A stretch of DNA of 38,013 nt from Clostridia bacterium (GCA_017532045.1 JAFXJW010000026.1:1-38013); one strand, 5' to 3'; numbered from the stretch's first letter, positions 24,164 through 32,492 are shown. Notes: generated by a model not told the origin, from the letters alone. Translations and numbers: made by a program.

Positions 24164-25591
24164 TTATTCTGTAATGTTCTCAGGAAGCTTCGTTTTTCTT
24201 CCCTTAATTTTCTTGCACAGATCAACCGCCGAATGGTGAAGCTCGATGACCTTGTCCTCGTACCGGTATAGCCATTTCATAAAGAGGAAGAATCCCATAC
24301 AGAGGAGGGAATAGCCAACGTACACGATGGCGAACACCAGCGGATATACTACGAATCTGCCGAACTCGAAGTAGTAGTCCTCTATGAATTGCAGGAAGGG
24401 GAAATAATCGAAGGCGATCTTGAAATCAAACATATAGAAATAGTTCACCGTTTCTCCGGTTACGTCCTGATATCCGTTCAGGATCGTTCCGAGAATATAG
24501 CAGAAAACGATGTAAATGGAGAACCCCGCGAAATAATATCCAATGCTTTTCTTTGTAAGACGGGGGAATACTCGAAGACCCATACAAATGGCGGGAACGA
24601 TCAGAACGTAGGAATGCTCAAGCAGGAAGTGCACGTTCCAGAATCCCGTGTAGCCCACACCGAAGTCGGGCGCGAGAATAGCGAACATGGTTCCCACAAT
24701 GTTGGCGATGAAGCCGTAGTGGAACAGTTTCTTCCACTTGAATGCGAAGGCCGCAAGGAAGGTGTAGGCGGCGAAGTTACAAAGCTGGAAGGGGAGTCTC
24801 TTGAGGGTGAGTCCCATGAGGTAGAGGGAATTGTAATGGAAGAAAAGAACCAGCACCATGAAGAGGCAGACGCTGTATCTGACCTCGTAGCTTTGGAATC
24901 TGAATATGTAATAGATAATCAAACCGATAGCGAGGGTCGAGCCGATCCAGATGAGATGGTAGGGGCTGAACCACTGAGGAGTCAGGTTATTGGTTCCGAA
25001 GAAGCTGGGGATTGCGTATACGGGAATCATGATAAGAACAACTGCGGGGACACCCAGGATATAGTTTCTCCACTCCTTGATATCCTTGAAGTTGAACACG
25101 TGGCGATCGCCTACATGCAGGATAATGGGGATGATGATAGCAAGCACAAGCTCAGCCGCAAAGAACGCGTATCTGAATTCGGGGGTCAGGTGATAGCCCA
25201 TACCCGTGGGATCCAGGAAGTAATTCATGAAGTCCTCGTAGTACACGGCGGAGAGGATGGAGAAGGGGAGGGAAAAATATCCCGCCATATTTCGGAAGAA
25301 TCGGTTCTTTGTAAATACGGCTGTCGTCAGAACCGCATAGTTGGTGTAATAGCCCCAACGAAGGATCACGTTGAAGAAGTCGGTTTCTTCGTAGCGCACA
25401 CCCTGGAACCAGCCTCCGTTGATCACGTATGTAATGGAGTCAGAAAGGAAGAACCGTACAAATCCAACCGCACAGAAAATAACGGTGATGGTTTTGAGTA
25501 TGTTATGGCGACAGTTTTCGTGCTTTTTGCAAAGAAGCAACACCAACGCACTGATTACAGCGGCGGATGAAAAAATAATAGCTTGATACAT
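24164..25591 (-). CDS. YwaF-like polytopic membrane protein
   Basis: A 475-residue integral membrane protein, first gene of the ABC/Ig operon. The central LPFQLCNFAAYTFLAAFAF helix and the later WNVHFLLEHSYVLIVPAIC block match the YwaF (TIGR02206) pattern of conserved polar residues within helices. It is roughly twice the usual family length (about 230), with extra helices at the N-terminus (MYQAIIFSSAAVISALVLL). The reaction is unknown. TAGGAG lies before ATG 25591; the 25 codons upstream in frame overlap the leader and promoter. Its position suggests a role with the exporter or in the envelope. Confidence 0.65.
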   Translation of the reverse strand: MYQAIIFSSAAVISALVLLLCKKHENCRHNILKTITVIFCAVGFVRFFLSDSITYVINGGWFQGVRYEETDFFNVILRWGYYTNYAVLTTAVFTKNRFFRNMAGYFSLPFSILSAVYYEDFMNYFLDPTGMGYHLTPEFRYAFFAAELVLAIIIPIILHVGDRHVFNFKDIKEWRNYILGVPAVVLIMIPVYAIPSFFGTNNLTPQWFSPYHLIWIGSTLAIGLIIYYIFRFQSYEVRYSVCLFMVLVLFFHYNSLYLMGLTLKRLPFQLCNFAAYTFLAAFAFKWKKLFHYGFIANIVGTMFAILAPDFGVGYTGFWNVHFLLEHSYVLIVPAICMGLRVFPRLTKKSIGYYFAGFSIYIVFCYILGTILNGYQDVTGETVNYFYMFDFKIAFDYFPFLQFIEDYYFEFGRFVVYPLVFAIVYVGYSLLCMGFFLFMKWLYRYEDKVIELHHSAVDLCKKIKGRKTKLPENITE

Positions 25592-25683
25592 GATTTCTCC
25601 TATACAATAACGTAGCGTTTGTACTTGCGGCAGGCGGTTCGCGGCTGCAAAGTCCGTCCGCACCAAATGTCACTTTCTTCATA

Positions 25684-25712
25684 ATTATACACCAAATCCG
25701 ACAAAAAGTCAA
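25684..25712 (-). promoter_or_regulatory. promoter of the YwaF-ABC-Ig operon
   Basis: On the minus strand, TTGACT (25712-25707), a 17-bp spacer and TATAAT (25689-25684), about 90 bp before the first start codon. No other promoter of this quality was seen further down the operon. Confidence 0.85.
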
Positions 25713-26211
25713 CCCTTTCGCCCCGAGGGGGGATTTTTCGCTATTTTACAACAAAAATTAAGCACTCCGTTTTTGTTTTTGTGGGCAAATGACCGCGTTT
25801 TATGGTACTTACTGGTAGAAATGGAAAAAGCAGAAAATATGTGACCCGTTTTGCCCTTTGGGAAAGTCGAAATGCGGACATTTTTGTCGCTCAAAGCAAA
25901 ATGTTTTCGGTTTCGTCATCGAATCAGGCCAGAAAATTAATATATGTTGGACATGAAATTGCCGCTTTTTGACAGATTTGGTTGGAGTTCTCGGGATTTT
26001 ATGGTATTTCCTTCCAAATTAAATGGAGGTGTGAAAGCTCTGTAGAGGAGTTGAATTATGGCGTAAAGTATGATATAATAAAAAGGAAATGAAATGCATG
26101 GATAACAAGTCCTTTGTATACAGAATAGCTTGAAAAGACAATTTCTAATAGTGTATGATGCAGCAATAAAGAGGTTAAAGGGCTGTATAGGCATGAAAGG
26201 GAGGGGAACAT
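25713..26211. other. AT-rich gene-poor spacer
   Basis: About 500 bases, clearly more AT-rich than the neighbours, with no reading frame having both a ribosome site and plausible protein sequence. It holds one promoter (26051-26079), followed by AAAAGG and frames of 3-14 codons that look like debris. It is probably a site of past gene loss or insertion. Confidence 0.5.
26051..26079 (+). promoter_or_regulatory. promoter upstream of the GNAT remnant and CPBP gene
   Basis: TTGAAT (26051-26056), a 17-bp spacer and TATAAT (26074-26079). It would give a leader of about 125 nt before the GNAT start. Confidence 0.65.
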
Positions 26212-26373
26212 ATGATGCTTGAAACCAAACGCCTCATCATCAGAGAATACACGACGAGGGATTTCGACACCCTGTTCGAGATCCTATCCGATGAGGAAAC
26301 CATGAAATATTATCCCGGTCCCTACGACGAGAAGGGGCTACCGTGTAAACGTACGGCAGAAAAGGGATGCTGA
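26212..26373 (+). pseudogene. truncated GNAT acetyltransferase, N-terminal remnant
   Basis: A strong ribosome site (GGGAGGGG) precedes ATG 26212, then MMLETKRLIIREYTTRDFD and a continuing FEILSDEETMKYYPGPYDEKG. This is the typical beginning of a RimJ/RimL-type GNAT protein. After about 43 residues the family pattern stops, and the frame ends ten codons later at 26373. The acetyl-CoA binding core is missing, so the product cannot be active. The last codons overlap the start of the CPBP gene (ATGCTGA), so translation of the remnant may drive that gene. A deletion joining the two is the simplest explanation. Confidence 0.75.
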
Positions 26374-27173
26374 GAAAATCAGATTTATTGAAAATAAATT
26401 GCGAGAGGGATCAGACCGTGTTGAAGAAGCTATACGATACAAGCAAAATATGGTTTGCCGCCTCGTGGATCATTGCATATTGTGTGCTGATGTCTGCGGG
26501 AGACGCGCTTTCTGCGTGGATCGGCATAGATAAATCGGTGACACTTGTCATCGGAGGTGTCCTTTCGGCAACACTGCTGCTGTTTTTGAAGAAAAACGGA
26601 CTTTTTTCGGATTACGGACTATGTACCCCCAAGACCTCCGCGAGGTCCATGCTGTACTACGTGCCGATCCTGATCATGCTGAGTGTAAATCTTTGGTATG
26701 GCGTGGCCTTGAATCGCAGCGCGCTTGAAACCGTACTCTACGTTCTGGCGATGCTTTGCGTTGGCTTCCTCGAGGAAATCATCTTCCGCGGGCTTCTCTT
26801 TGAGGCGATGCGAAAGGACAACGTAAAAGCCGCCGTCATCGTTTCAAGTGTGACCTTTGGCATCGGGCATATCATTAATCTGATCAATGGCTCGGGGGCT
26901 GAATTGCTTCCAAATCTGCTTCAGGTGGTGTATGCTACCGCGGCGGGCTTTCTGTTCGTGATGATGTATTACAAATCAAAAAGTCTACTTGTCTGTATTG
27001 CCGCTCATGGTGTTTTCAACGCGCTCAGCGTCTTTGCCGATGAAGCAAGCGCATCGAACGAAATGCGAATATTGACCGCACTTTTGCTCACCGTGATAAC
27101 GGGCTCTTACGCCCTGTATCTCACGTTTTCGATGAAAGGAAAAACGAAGGATGAAGGAACTCAAGGTAGCTAA
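26367..27173 (+). CDS. CPBP family intramembrane metalloprotease
   Basis: A 268-residue membrane protein of the CAAX protease / bacteriocin-processing (Abi) family. Motif 1 is Glu136-Glu137-x-x-x-Arg141 (FLEEIIFRG), motif 2 is FGIGHIINL with His168, and motif 3 is AAHGVFN with His214 and Asn218. All catalytic residues are present. Such proteins act in bacteriocin self-immunity, peptide maturation or membrane protein turnover; no bacteriocin gene is seen nearby. The start overlaps the stop of the GNAT remnant, and the N-terminal 25 residues are hydrophilic. Translation probably depends on coupling, since no good ribosome site lies before 26367. Confidence 0.88.
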   Translation: MLRKSDLLKINCERDQTVLKKLYDTSKIWFAASWIIAYCVLMSAGDALSAWIGIDKSVTLVIGGVLSATLLLFLKKNGLFSDYGLCTPKTSARSMLYYVPILIMLSVNLWYGVALNRSALETVLYVLAMLCVGFLEEIIFRGLLFEAMRKDNVKAAVIVSSVTFGIGHIINLINGSGAELLPNLLQVVYATAAGFLFVMMYYKSKSLLVCIAAHGVFNALSVFADEASASNEMRILTALLLTVITGSYALYLTFSMKGKTKDEGTQGS

Positions 27174-27339
27174 GCCTTCTTTCATGCCCGATGCAGGAAG
27201 CTGACGCTGAACCTTTCGTCACATCCTCATTGCCAACGTCCTGTGGCTGTCTTCGGCGGCAGAGAAATGGTACCGGCATATCTCGCGTTCGATTCTGTTG
27301 CGAGGGCCTTTTGAGTCGAAAAAATATGATTCTCCCCTC

Positions 27340-27368
27340 TTGCAAATGCGAGAGGGATATGCTATAAT
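27340..27368 (+). promoter_or_regulatory. promoter of fucU and the YgjV-like gene
   Basis: TTGCAA (27340-27345), a 17-bp spacer and TATAAT (27363-27368), 40 bp before the fucU start. The preceding stretch 27174-27339 holds no gene I can support. Confidence 0.8.
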
Positions 27369-27408
27369 GAAATCAGTTCCCCGAAAATAACTTATTGAGA
27401 GGTGTACT

Positions 27409-27849
27409 ATGCTGAAAGGAATTCCGAAGATTCTCCCTCCCGAGCTGCTCAAGGTTCTCTGCGAGATGGGCCATAGCGACCGCATCTGCATTGCCGACGG
27501 CAATTTCCCCTCCGCCTCCATGGGTAAGGATGCCATCGTCATCCGCATGGACGGTCACGGCGTCCCCGAAATTCTGGATGCCATCCTGACCGTATTTCCC
27601 CTGGATACTTACGTTGAAAAGCCCGCAACCCTCATGCAGCTGATGGACCGTGACGTGGGCCGCGTCGAGACCCCCATCTGGGACGAGTACGCAAGCGTCA
27701 TCGCCAAACACGACCCTCGCGGCAAGGCCGCCCTGGGTAACATCGACCGCTTTGATTTCTATGACGAGGCAAAGAAGTGCTACTGCATTATCGCTACCGG
27801 TGAGAGCGCCATTTACGCCAACATCATGCTCCAGAAGGGTGTGATCTGA
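27409..27849 (+). CDS. fucU: L-fucose mutarotase (RbsD/FucU family)
   Basis: A 146-residue cytoplasmic enzyme that interconverts the alpha and beta anomers of a pyranose sugar, here most likely L-fucose, to feed the isomerase. The family motif MGHSDRICIADGNFPS is intact, with His22, Asp24 and Asp30. IVIRMDGHGVPEILDAIL and the late ATGESAIYANIMLQKG segments are also FucU-like rather than RbsD-like. The length fits FucU (about 140-150). GAGAGGTG precedes the ATG. fucI and a sugar ABC system lie nearby, which supports fucose over ribose. Confidence 0.92.
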   Translation: MLKGIPKILPPELLKVLCEMGHSDRICIADGNFPSASMGKDAIVIRMDGHGVPEILDAILTVFPLDTYVEKPATLMQLMDRDVGRVETPIWDEYASVIAKHDPRGKAALGNIDRFDFYDEAKKCYCIIATGESAIYANIMLQKGVI

Positions 27850-28416
27850 GTGGGGATCCTGGCCGGCCTTTTTGGAGGGATGGAGCCCATTGATCTGATC
27901 GCCCAGGCCTTCAGCATTATTGGACTCGTCATCATCGTCCTCTCCTTCCAGTTTAAAAAGAATAGCACGTTTTTCTTCCTGCAGGGAAGCGGTAGTCTGA
28001 TGTTTTTCATCAACTTCCTCCTCATCGGCGCATGGGCCGGTGCATTCTTCAATATGTGCAACCTGCTTCGCGGGCTGCTGTTCATGAAGGAGGCGAAAAA
28101 GACGTGGAAGCTGGCCGTGGTCGAGGTGGCATACGCCGGATGCTTTGCCTTCTCGGTGGTGCTGGACCATAGCTGGCAACAGATCCTGCTTGCGGCTCTG
28201 CCCTGCGCGGCGCTGCTGGTCATGAGCGTCTTTATGTGGAGGGGCAATCCCAAGCACATTCGCTACTGCCAGATATTTTGCTCGTCGCCCGGATGGATCG
28301 TGCACAATATCTTCAATCTGTCCGTTGGCGGACTCATCTGCGAGTGCTTCAACATGATTTCCTCGGTGATCTACCTGATCCGTCGGCGTGATGATGCCAA
28401 GCAGACCCCAAATTAA
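27850..28416 (+). CDS. YgjV-like inner membrane protein
   Basis: A 188-residue protein with about six short membrane helices, resembling the YgjV family of uncharacterised bacterial membrane proteins (the AQAFSIIGLVIIVLSFQFK start and the GAWAGAFFNMCNLLRG and HNIFNLSVGG segments). The GTG at 27850 starts directly after the fucU stop (TGAGTG), with AAGGGTG upstream, so translation is coupled to fucU. That coupling suggests a role tied to fucose use, possibly membrane passage or sensing, but this is inference. An ATG at 27880 is an alternative start. Confidence 0.78.
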   Translation: MGILAGLFGGMEPIDLIAQAFSIIGLVIIVLSFQFKKNSTFFFLQGSGSLMFFINFLLIGAWAGAFFNMCNLLRGLLFMKEAKKTWKLAVVEVAYAGCFAFSVVLDHSWQQILLAALPCAALLVMSVFMWRGNPKHIRYCQIFCSSPGWIVHNIFNLSVGGLICECFNMISSVIYLIRRRDDAKQTPN

Positions 28417-28418
28417 CG

Positions 28419-28456
28419 AAAAAGCACACTGCGAGCCTGTCTCGCAGTGTGCTTTT
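28419..28456. terminator. bidirectional terminator between fucU operon and AraC gene
   Basis: A 16-bp perfect stem AAAAGCACACTGCGAG / CTCGCAGTGTGCTTTT with a five-base loop, ending both convergent transcripts. Confidence 0.92.
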
Positions 28457-28467
28457 GCTTCCTTTTA

Positions 28468-29385
28468 TTATAACGTGGAATCGGGCGGATATTCACTCGC
28501 CGATTCCTCCGGCGCCGAGCGGGGGGTTCCGGTAGCCTGCTTGCGGTAGACCAGGGGGGTGACGCCCTCCAGCTTTTTGAAGGTCTTGAAGAAGAGCACG
28601 TGATCCTTGTATCCGCAGGCCTCGCCGATGGCGGAGGCCGTCATGTCGGTCTCCTGCAAAAGCTTTTTGGCGTGGGCGATCCGCCGTGTGGTGACGTACT
28701 GCATGGGGGGCATGCCCATGTAGTTTTTGAACACGTGGGAGAGGTAGTACTTGCTGACATCCAGCTCGTCGCAGATCTGATCCATGGATTCGATTTCGGA
28801 GAAGTGACCCGACAGGTACTGGTGGATGCGGGTGAAGATGGCGTTGGCGATGAACTTGGCCTCGGAAATGTTCGCCAGACGCAGGATGCGGATGAGGATG
28901 AGGCGAGCCCAGTATTTGGCCATAAGCTCATTGTATTGCGCATCCTCGCACATTTCCTCCACCAGCGAACGGAAGTAGAAGTGGAAATCCGCCTCGTTGG
29001 AGCCGGTACGCAGAATGGGGGAGGAGTCCTTGCTGATGAGACAGTCGAAGGGAAGGCCGCTGAGCTGGAAGTTGGTGATGCCGAAATAGCCCAGCTCCAG
29101 ACCCGCCTCGCCCAGGGTGCTTTCCCAATGCACCGAATTGGGGTTGTAGATCAGGATGTCGCCTTTTTTGATGGAATAGGTCTTGTCGTCGATGCAAGTC
29201 TCTCCCTTTCCCGAAAAAACGAAAAGGATTTCGCAAAAGGGGTGGCTGTGGGGCTTCTCCTTCCATTGCTTGATACGCTCGAGCTTTCCCGCATATAGGC
29301 ATTTTGTGTCAAGCTTGATAACGTCTACCTTGGAATAGGCAACGGTTCTTTGTTCATTTGCCCCCGTTTTAGTCCGGTTTCTCAT
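28468..29385 (-). CDS. AraC-family regulator, likely of fucose genes
   Basis: A 305-residue regulator. The N-terminal half is a cupin sugar-sensing domain with the HSHPFCEILFVFSGKG motif and the KKGDILIYNPNSVHW turn. The C-terminal 100 residues hold the paired AraC helix-turn-helix (ICDELDVSKYYLSHVFKNYM, then SAIGEACGYKDHVLFFKTFK). ATG 29385 has GGAGG five bases upstream and is chosen over 29430. Its gene is divergent from the sugar ABC genes and convergent with fucU, a typical place for a local activator. Its effector is probably L-fucose or a derivative; no direct evidence. Confidence 0.9.
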   Translation of the reverse strand: MRNRTKTGANEQRTVAYSKVDVIKLDTKCLYAGKLERIKQWKEKPHSHPFCEILFVFSGKGETCIDDKTYSIKKGDILIYNPNSVHWESTLGEAGLELGYFGITNFQLSGLPFDCLISKDSSPILRTGSNEADFHFYFRSLVEEMCEDAQYNELMAKYWARLILIRILRLANISEAKFIANAIFTRIHQYLSGHFSEIESMDQICDELDVSKYYLSHVFKNYMGMPPMQYVTTRRIAHAKKLLQETDMTASAIGEACGYKDHVLFFKTFKKLEGVTPLVYRKQATGTPRSAPEESASEYPPDSTL

Positions 29386-29434
29386 CAACACCTCCAAAAA
29401 TGACACTCTAAATTTATGAATAATAGCCAATAAA

Positions 29435-29607
29435 TGTGTTTATTCTTGCTTTTTGGCTTTTCGTGAATTTCATCAAACACGGCGAGCCGAATGCGGCTGA
29501 AAATCAGTCATTTGGCGAAAAAAAGAAAATTTCTTTTCTTTAATGGCCTAATTATAACACAAAGAAGAGAGAATTGCAATAGGTTTGCCTTACATTTTGT
29601 GTTTATT
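29435..29607. promoter_or_regulatory. repeated TTTGTGTTTAT-type motifs, candidate AraC operators
   Basis: TGTGTTTATT occurs at 29435-29444 and 29598-29607, both followed within one base by TTG. A near-inverse copy ATAACACAAA lies at 29554-29563. All are in the AT-rich gap between the AraC gene and the transporter promoter (29636-29664). Binding by the AraC protein is an inference from place and repetition. Confidence 0.4.
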
Positions 29608-29635
29608 TTTGTGATTTTTTTCGCACAATCTGCTA

Positions 29636-29664
29636 TTGAAAAAAGAGAAGGGAAGTTGTACAAT
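29636..29664 (+). promoter_or_regulatory. promoter of the sugar ABC operon
   Basis: TTGAAA (29636-29641), a 17-bp spacer and TACAAT (29659-29664), 31 bp before the ATPase start. The candidate operator at 29598 would sit about 30 bp upstream of the -35, a usual place for activator binding. Confidence 0.75.
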
Positions 29665-29695
29665 AGTTATGTAAATACGAAAGGGGGTCACCTCA

Positions 29696-31195
29696 ATGCA
29701 GAATGTACTGCTCGAAATGACGGGAATACATAAGCGCTTTCACGGTGTGCATGCACTTAAGGGCGTTGATTTCCAACTGAGAAGTGGCGAGGTACACGCT
29801 CTGATGGGCGAGAACGGCGCAGGTAAGTCTACGCTTATGAAGGTTTTTACCGGAATTCATAAGCGGGACGAAGGCGAGATCGTTCTGTACGGCGAGCCGG
29901 TCAACTTCTCCAACATTAAGGAGTCCCAAGACGCCGGTATCAGTATGATCCATCAGGAGCTGAACATGATGAATCACCTGACCGTCGCGCAAAACATCTA
30001 CATCGGCCGCGAGCCCATGTCCGGTGGACTCATTGACGACAAGAAGATGGTAGAAGACGCTGCGGAGCTTTTCGCTCGCATCGGCGTCAAGATCGATCCC
30101 TCCACTTCCCTCGGTACGCTGACCGTCGGTAAGCAGCAGATGGTGGAGATCGCCAAGGCAGTCTCCCGTAACGCAAAGATCCTGATCCTTGACGAGCCTA
30201 CGGCAGCTCTGACTCAGGCTGAGGTTGAGGAGCTCTTCAAGATCATGCGTGATCTGCAGGCAAAGGGCATCGGTATGATCTACATCTCTCACCGAATGGA
30301 CGAGATCAAGCGCATCTCCGACCGTATCACGGTCATGCGCGACGGCGAATACGTCGGCACCGTGGACACCAACGCCGTAACCAAGGACGAGATCATCAAC
30401 ATGATGATCGGTCGTGTGGTTTACGAGGACCCCAAGACCCAGAGCGAGGTTCCCGAGGGAGCCGAGGTGGTTCTGGAGGTCAAGAACCTGTGCAGCGGTA
30501 AGACCATTCGTGACGTCAGCTTTACCCTCCGCCGCGGTGAGATCCTCGGCTTCTCGGGACTTATGGGCGCGGGACGCACCGAGGTGGCTCGCGCGATCTT
30601 CGGCGCCGACCCCTACGACAGCGGCGAGATCTACGTAAAGGGAGAAAAGGTCAGCATCAAGACTCCCGTAGATGCCGTTAAGCACAGCATCGGTTACCTG
30701 TCTGAGGACAGAAAGAGATACGGTCTGATGCTCTTCAAGTCGGTTGCGGAAAACACCGCTATCGCCTCCATGGATCGCTACATTTCGGGCGGTCTGATTA
30801 ACGACGGTAAGCTGAAGGACGAGGCCGTGGAGTATAACGAGAAGCTCCGCACCAAGACTCCCTCCATTGATCAGCTTCTGAAGAATCTTTCGGGCGGTAA
30901 TCAGCAGAAGGTCATCATCGCTCGCTGGCTGATCCAGGATTGTGATATTCTGATCTTTGACGAGCCTACCCGCGGCATCGACGTCGGTGCCAAGAGCGAG
31001 ATCTACACCCTGATGAATGAGCTTGCCAAGCAGGGCAAGGCCATCATCATGATTTCTTCGGAACTGGTAGAGATCCTTCGTATGAGCGACCGTGTTCTGG
31101 TCATGTGCGAGGGCAGAAAGACGGGCGAGTTGGATATTTCCGAGGCAACTCAGGAAAACATCATGCAGCTTGCCACTATGCGAGAGGAGAATTGA
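29696..31195 (+). CDS. sugar ABC importer ATPase, double-domain (RbsA/MglA type)
   Basis: A 499-residue energy subunit of a monosaccharide importer. Domain 1 has Walker A GENGAGKST (38-46), HQELNMMNHLTVAQNIYIG and LDEPTAAL. Domain 2 has the usual degenerate P-loop GLMGAGRTEVARAIFGA, then signature LSGGNQQKV and Walker B LIFDEPTRGIDVG. Length and order are those of RbsA/MglA/XylG. AAAGGGGG precedes the ATG. With the permease and binding protein it forms a complete importer, and its position between the AraC regulator and fucI points to L-fucose as cargo. Confidence 0.95.
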   Translation: MQNVLLEMTGIHKRFHGVHALKGVDFQLRSGEVHALMGENGAGKSTLMKVFTGIHKRDEGEIVLYGEPVNFSNIKESQDAGISMIHQELNMMNHLTVAQNIYIGREPMSGGLIDDKKMVEDAAELFARIGVKIDPSTSLGTLTVGKQQMVEIAKAVSRNAKILILDEPTAALTQAEVEELFKIMRDLQAKGIGMIYISHRMDEIKRISDRITVMRDGEYVGTVDTNAVTKDEIINMMIGRVVYEDPKTQSEVPEGAEVVLEVKNLCSGKTIRDVSFTLRRGEILGFSGLMGAGRTEVARAIFGADPYDSGEIYVKGEKVSIKTPVDAVKHSIGYLSEDRKRYGLMLFKSVAENTAIASMDRYISGGLINDGKLKDEAVEYNEKLRTKTPSIDQLLKNLSGGNQQKVIIARWLIQDCDILIFDEPTRGIDVGAKSEIYTLMNELAKQGKAIIMISSELVEILRMSDRVLVMCEGRKTGELDISEATQENIMQLATMREEN

Positions 31196-31196
31196 T

Positions 31197-32444
31197 ATGA
31201 AACAGCAGAACACCCCCTTCAACACCAAGCTGAACGCCCGCGGTAAGCTCCGCCAGGCGTTCGTAAAGACGGGCAAGTACCTGAGCACCAGCGGTAAGCA
31301 GAACATCGTCATCGTTTTCGCAACCATTGCTCTGTTTGCCATTTTTACCCTGATCAACCCCAGCTTTGCCAGCGAGGGCATGCTGCTTACCATGAGTAAG
31401 GCTCTCGTGCCCTACGCCATCCTCGCCCTCGGCGTTACCTTCGTAATCGCAACGGGCGGTATCGACCTGTCCATCGGTACGGTTTGTATCGGCTCTGCCG
31501 TTCTGGCAGGCGCGATCTGCCAGACCGGTGTTACCCAGGACGAGGGTATCCTGTGGCTGACGATTCCGATCGTCCTGTTCACGGGTCTCGCCTTTGGTCT
31601 CATTAACGGTCTGCTGGTTGCGAAGTGCAAGATCGCTCCCTTTATCGCAACCCTGGGTACCATGCTGGTGTCCCGCGGTCTGACCGCCGTGGTCTCCGAG
31701 GCAGTCAGAGAGACCTCCGCGGCCGTTAAGTACCCCGCAACCGGTTGGTTCCAGAAGATCTTTACCAACTATGAGGGCTTCCCCATCGGTATCGTTTGGG
31801 TGCTGGCTCTGCTCGTCATCTGCATGGTCGTCATGTACAAGACCAAGATCGGTCGTTACATCCTGGCCATCGGTAGTAACGAGGAGGCTACTCGTCTGTC
31901 CGGTATTAACGTGGACAAGTACAAGATCATCGCTTACTCCATCGGCGGCTTCTTCGCAGGCCTCGCCGCTCTGTTCTACGTGGCCTCCAACCCTTCTCTG
32001 AACATCGCTTCGGGTAATGGTATGGAGCTTGACGCCATCGCCGGCGTTTACATCGGCGGTACCAGCACCACCGGTGGCGCAGCCTCCGTGGCCGGTACTC
32101 TGCTCGGCTCTATGATCCTCGTGGTTATCCGTCAGGGCCTGAACATGGCTCTCTCGGGTGGTAGCGTGGTTTCCGCAACCAACATCACCTACGCCGTAAC
32201 CGGTGTGATCGTTGTAGGCGCCGTTCTGCTTGACGTTCTCAAGAAGAAGGCCGCTAACAAGGTCAAGATCGAGAAGCCCGCTGCTAAGCAGAAGCGCGAT
32301 ATCAAGGAAAAGATCGCAGAGCTCAAGAACGAGCAGGACTACGCTCTCTCCGCCGCCAAGAAGAATCCCGAGGCCGCTGCCCGCGCCGAGGAGATCGCTT
32401 CCGAGATCGCTGAGCTGAAGACCCGGCTGAAGGCAATCAAGTAA
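31197..32444 (+). CDS. sugar ABC importer permease (RbsC type) with charged coiled-coil tail
   Basis: A 415-residue membrane permease. The core matches the RbsC/XylH family: ALVPYAILALGVTFVIATGG with IDLSIG, then NGLLVAKCKIAPFIATLGT, YILAIGSNEEATRLSGI and GGTSTTGGAASVAGTLLGS. About 75 residues are added at the C-terminus, rich in Lys, Glu and Ala (KIEKPAAKQKRDIKEKIAEL and an AEEIASEIAELKTRLKAIK end), predicted as coiled coil in the cytoplasm. The family usually ends at about 320-340 residues. ATG 31197 has GAGGAG upstream and lies one base after the ATPase stop, so the two are translated together. Confidence 0.93.
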   Translation: MKQQNTPFNTKLNARGKLRQAFVKTGKYLSTSGKQNIVIVFATIALFAIFTLINPSFASEGMLLTMSKALVPYAILALGVTFVIATGGIDLSIGTVCIGSAVLAGAICQTGVTQDEGILWLTIPIVLFTGLAFGLINGLLVAKCKIAPFIATLGTMLVSRGLTAVVSEAVRETSAAVKYPATGWFQKIFTNYEGFPIGIVWVLALLVICMVVMYKTKIGRYILAIGSNEEATRLSGINVDKYKIIAYSIGGFFAGLAALFYVASNPSLNIASGNGMELDAIAGVYIGGTSTTGGAASVAGTLLGSMILVVIRQGLNMALSGGSVVSATNITYAVTGVIVVGAVLLDVLKKKAANKVKIEKPAAKQKRDIKEKIAELKNEQDYALSAAKKNPEAAARAEEIASEIAELKTRLKAIK

Positions 32445-32470
32445 GTTCCGGTGCCCCTACTTAATTTTGT

Positions 32471-32492
32471 ATAAAAACAGACATGTTTTTAT
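32471..32492 (+). other. AT hairpin between permease and binding-protein genes
   Basis: ATAAAAACA / TGTTTTTAT with a GACA loop. Such intercistronic stems often mark mRNA processing, which can raise binding-protein output over permease. There is no T-tail, so it is not a terminator. Confidence 0.4.

Noticed and set aside
25937-26194. 85-codon minus-strand reading frame
   Set aside because: Its composition is that of the AT-rich spacer; it has no ribosome site and no recognisable domain.
27174-27339. Open stretch between the CPBP gene and the fucU promoter
   Set aside because: It is partly open in one frame but has no start with a ribosome site and no similarity that I recognise.
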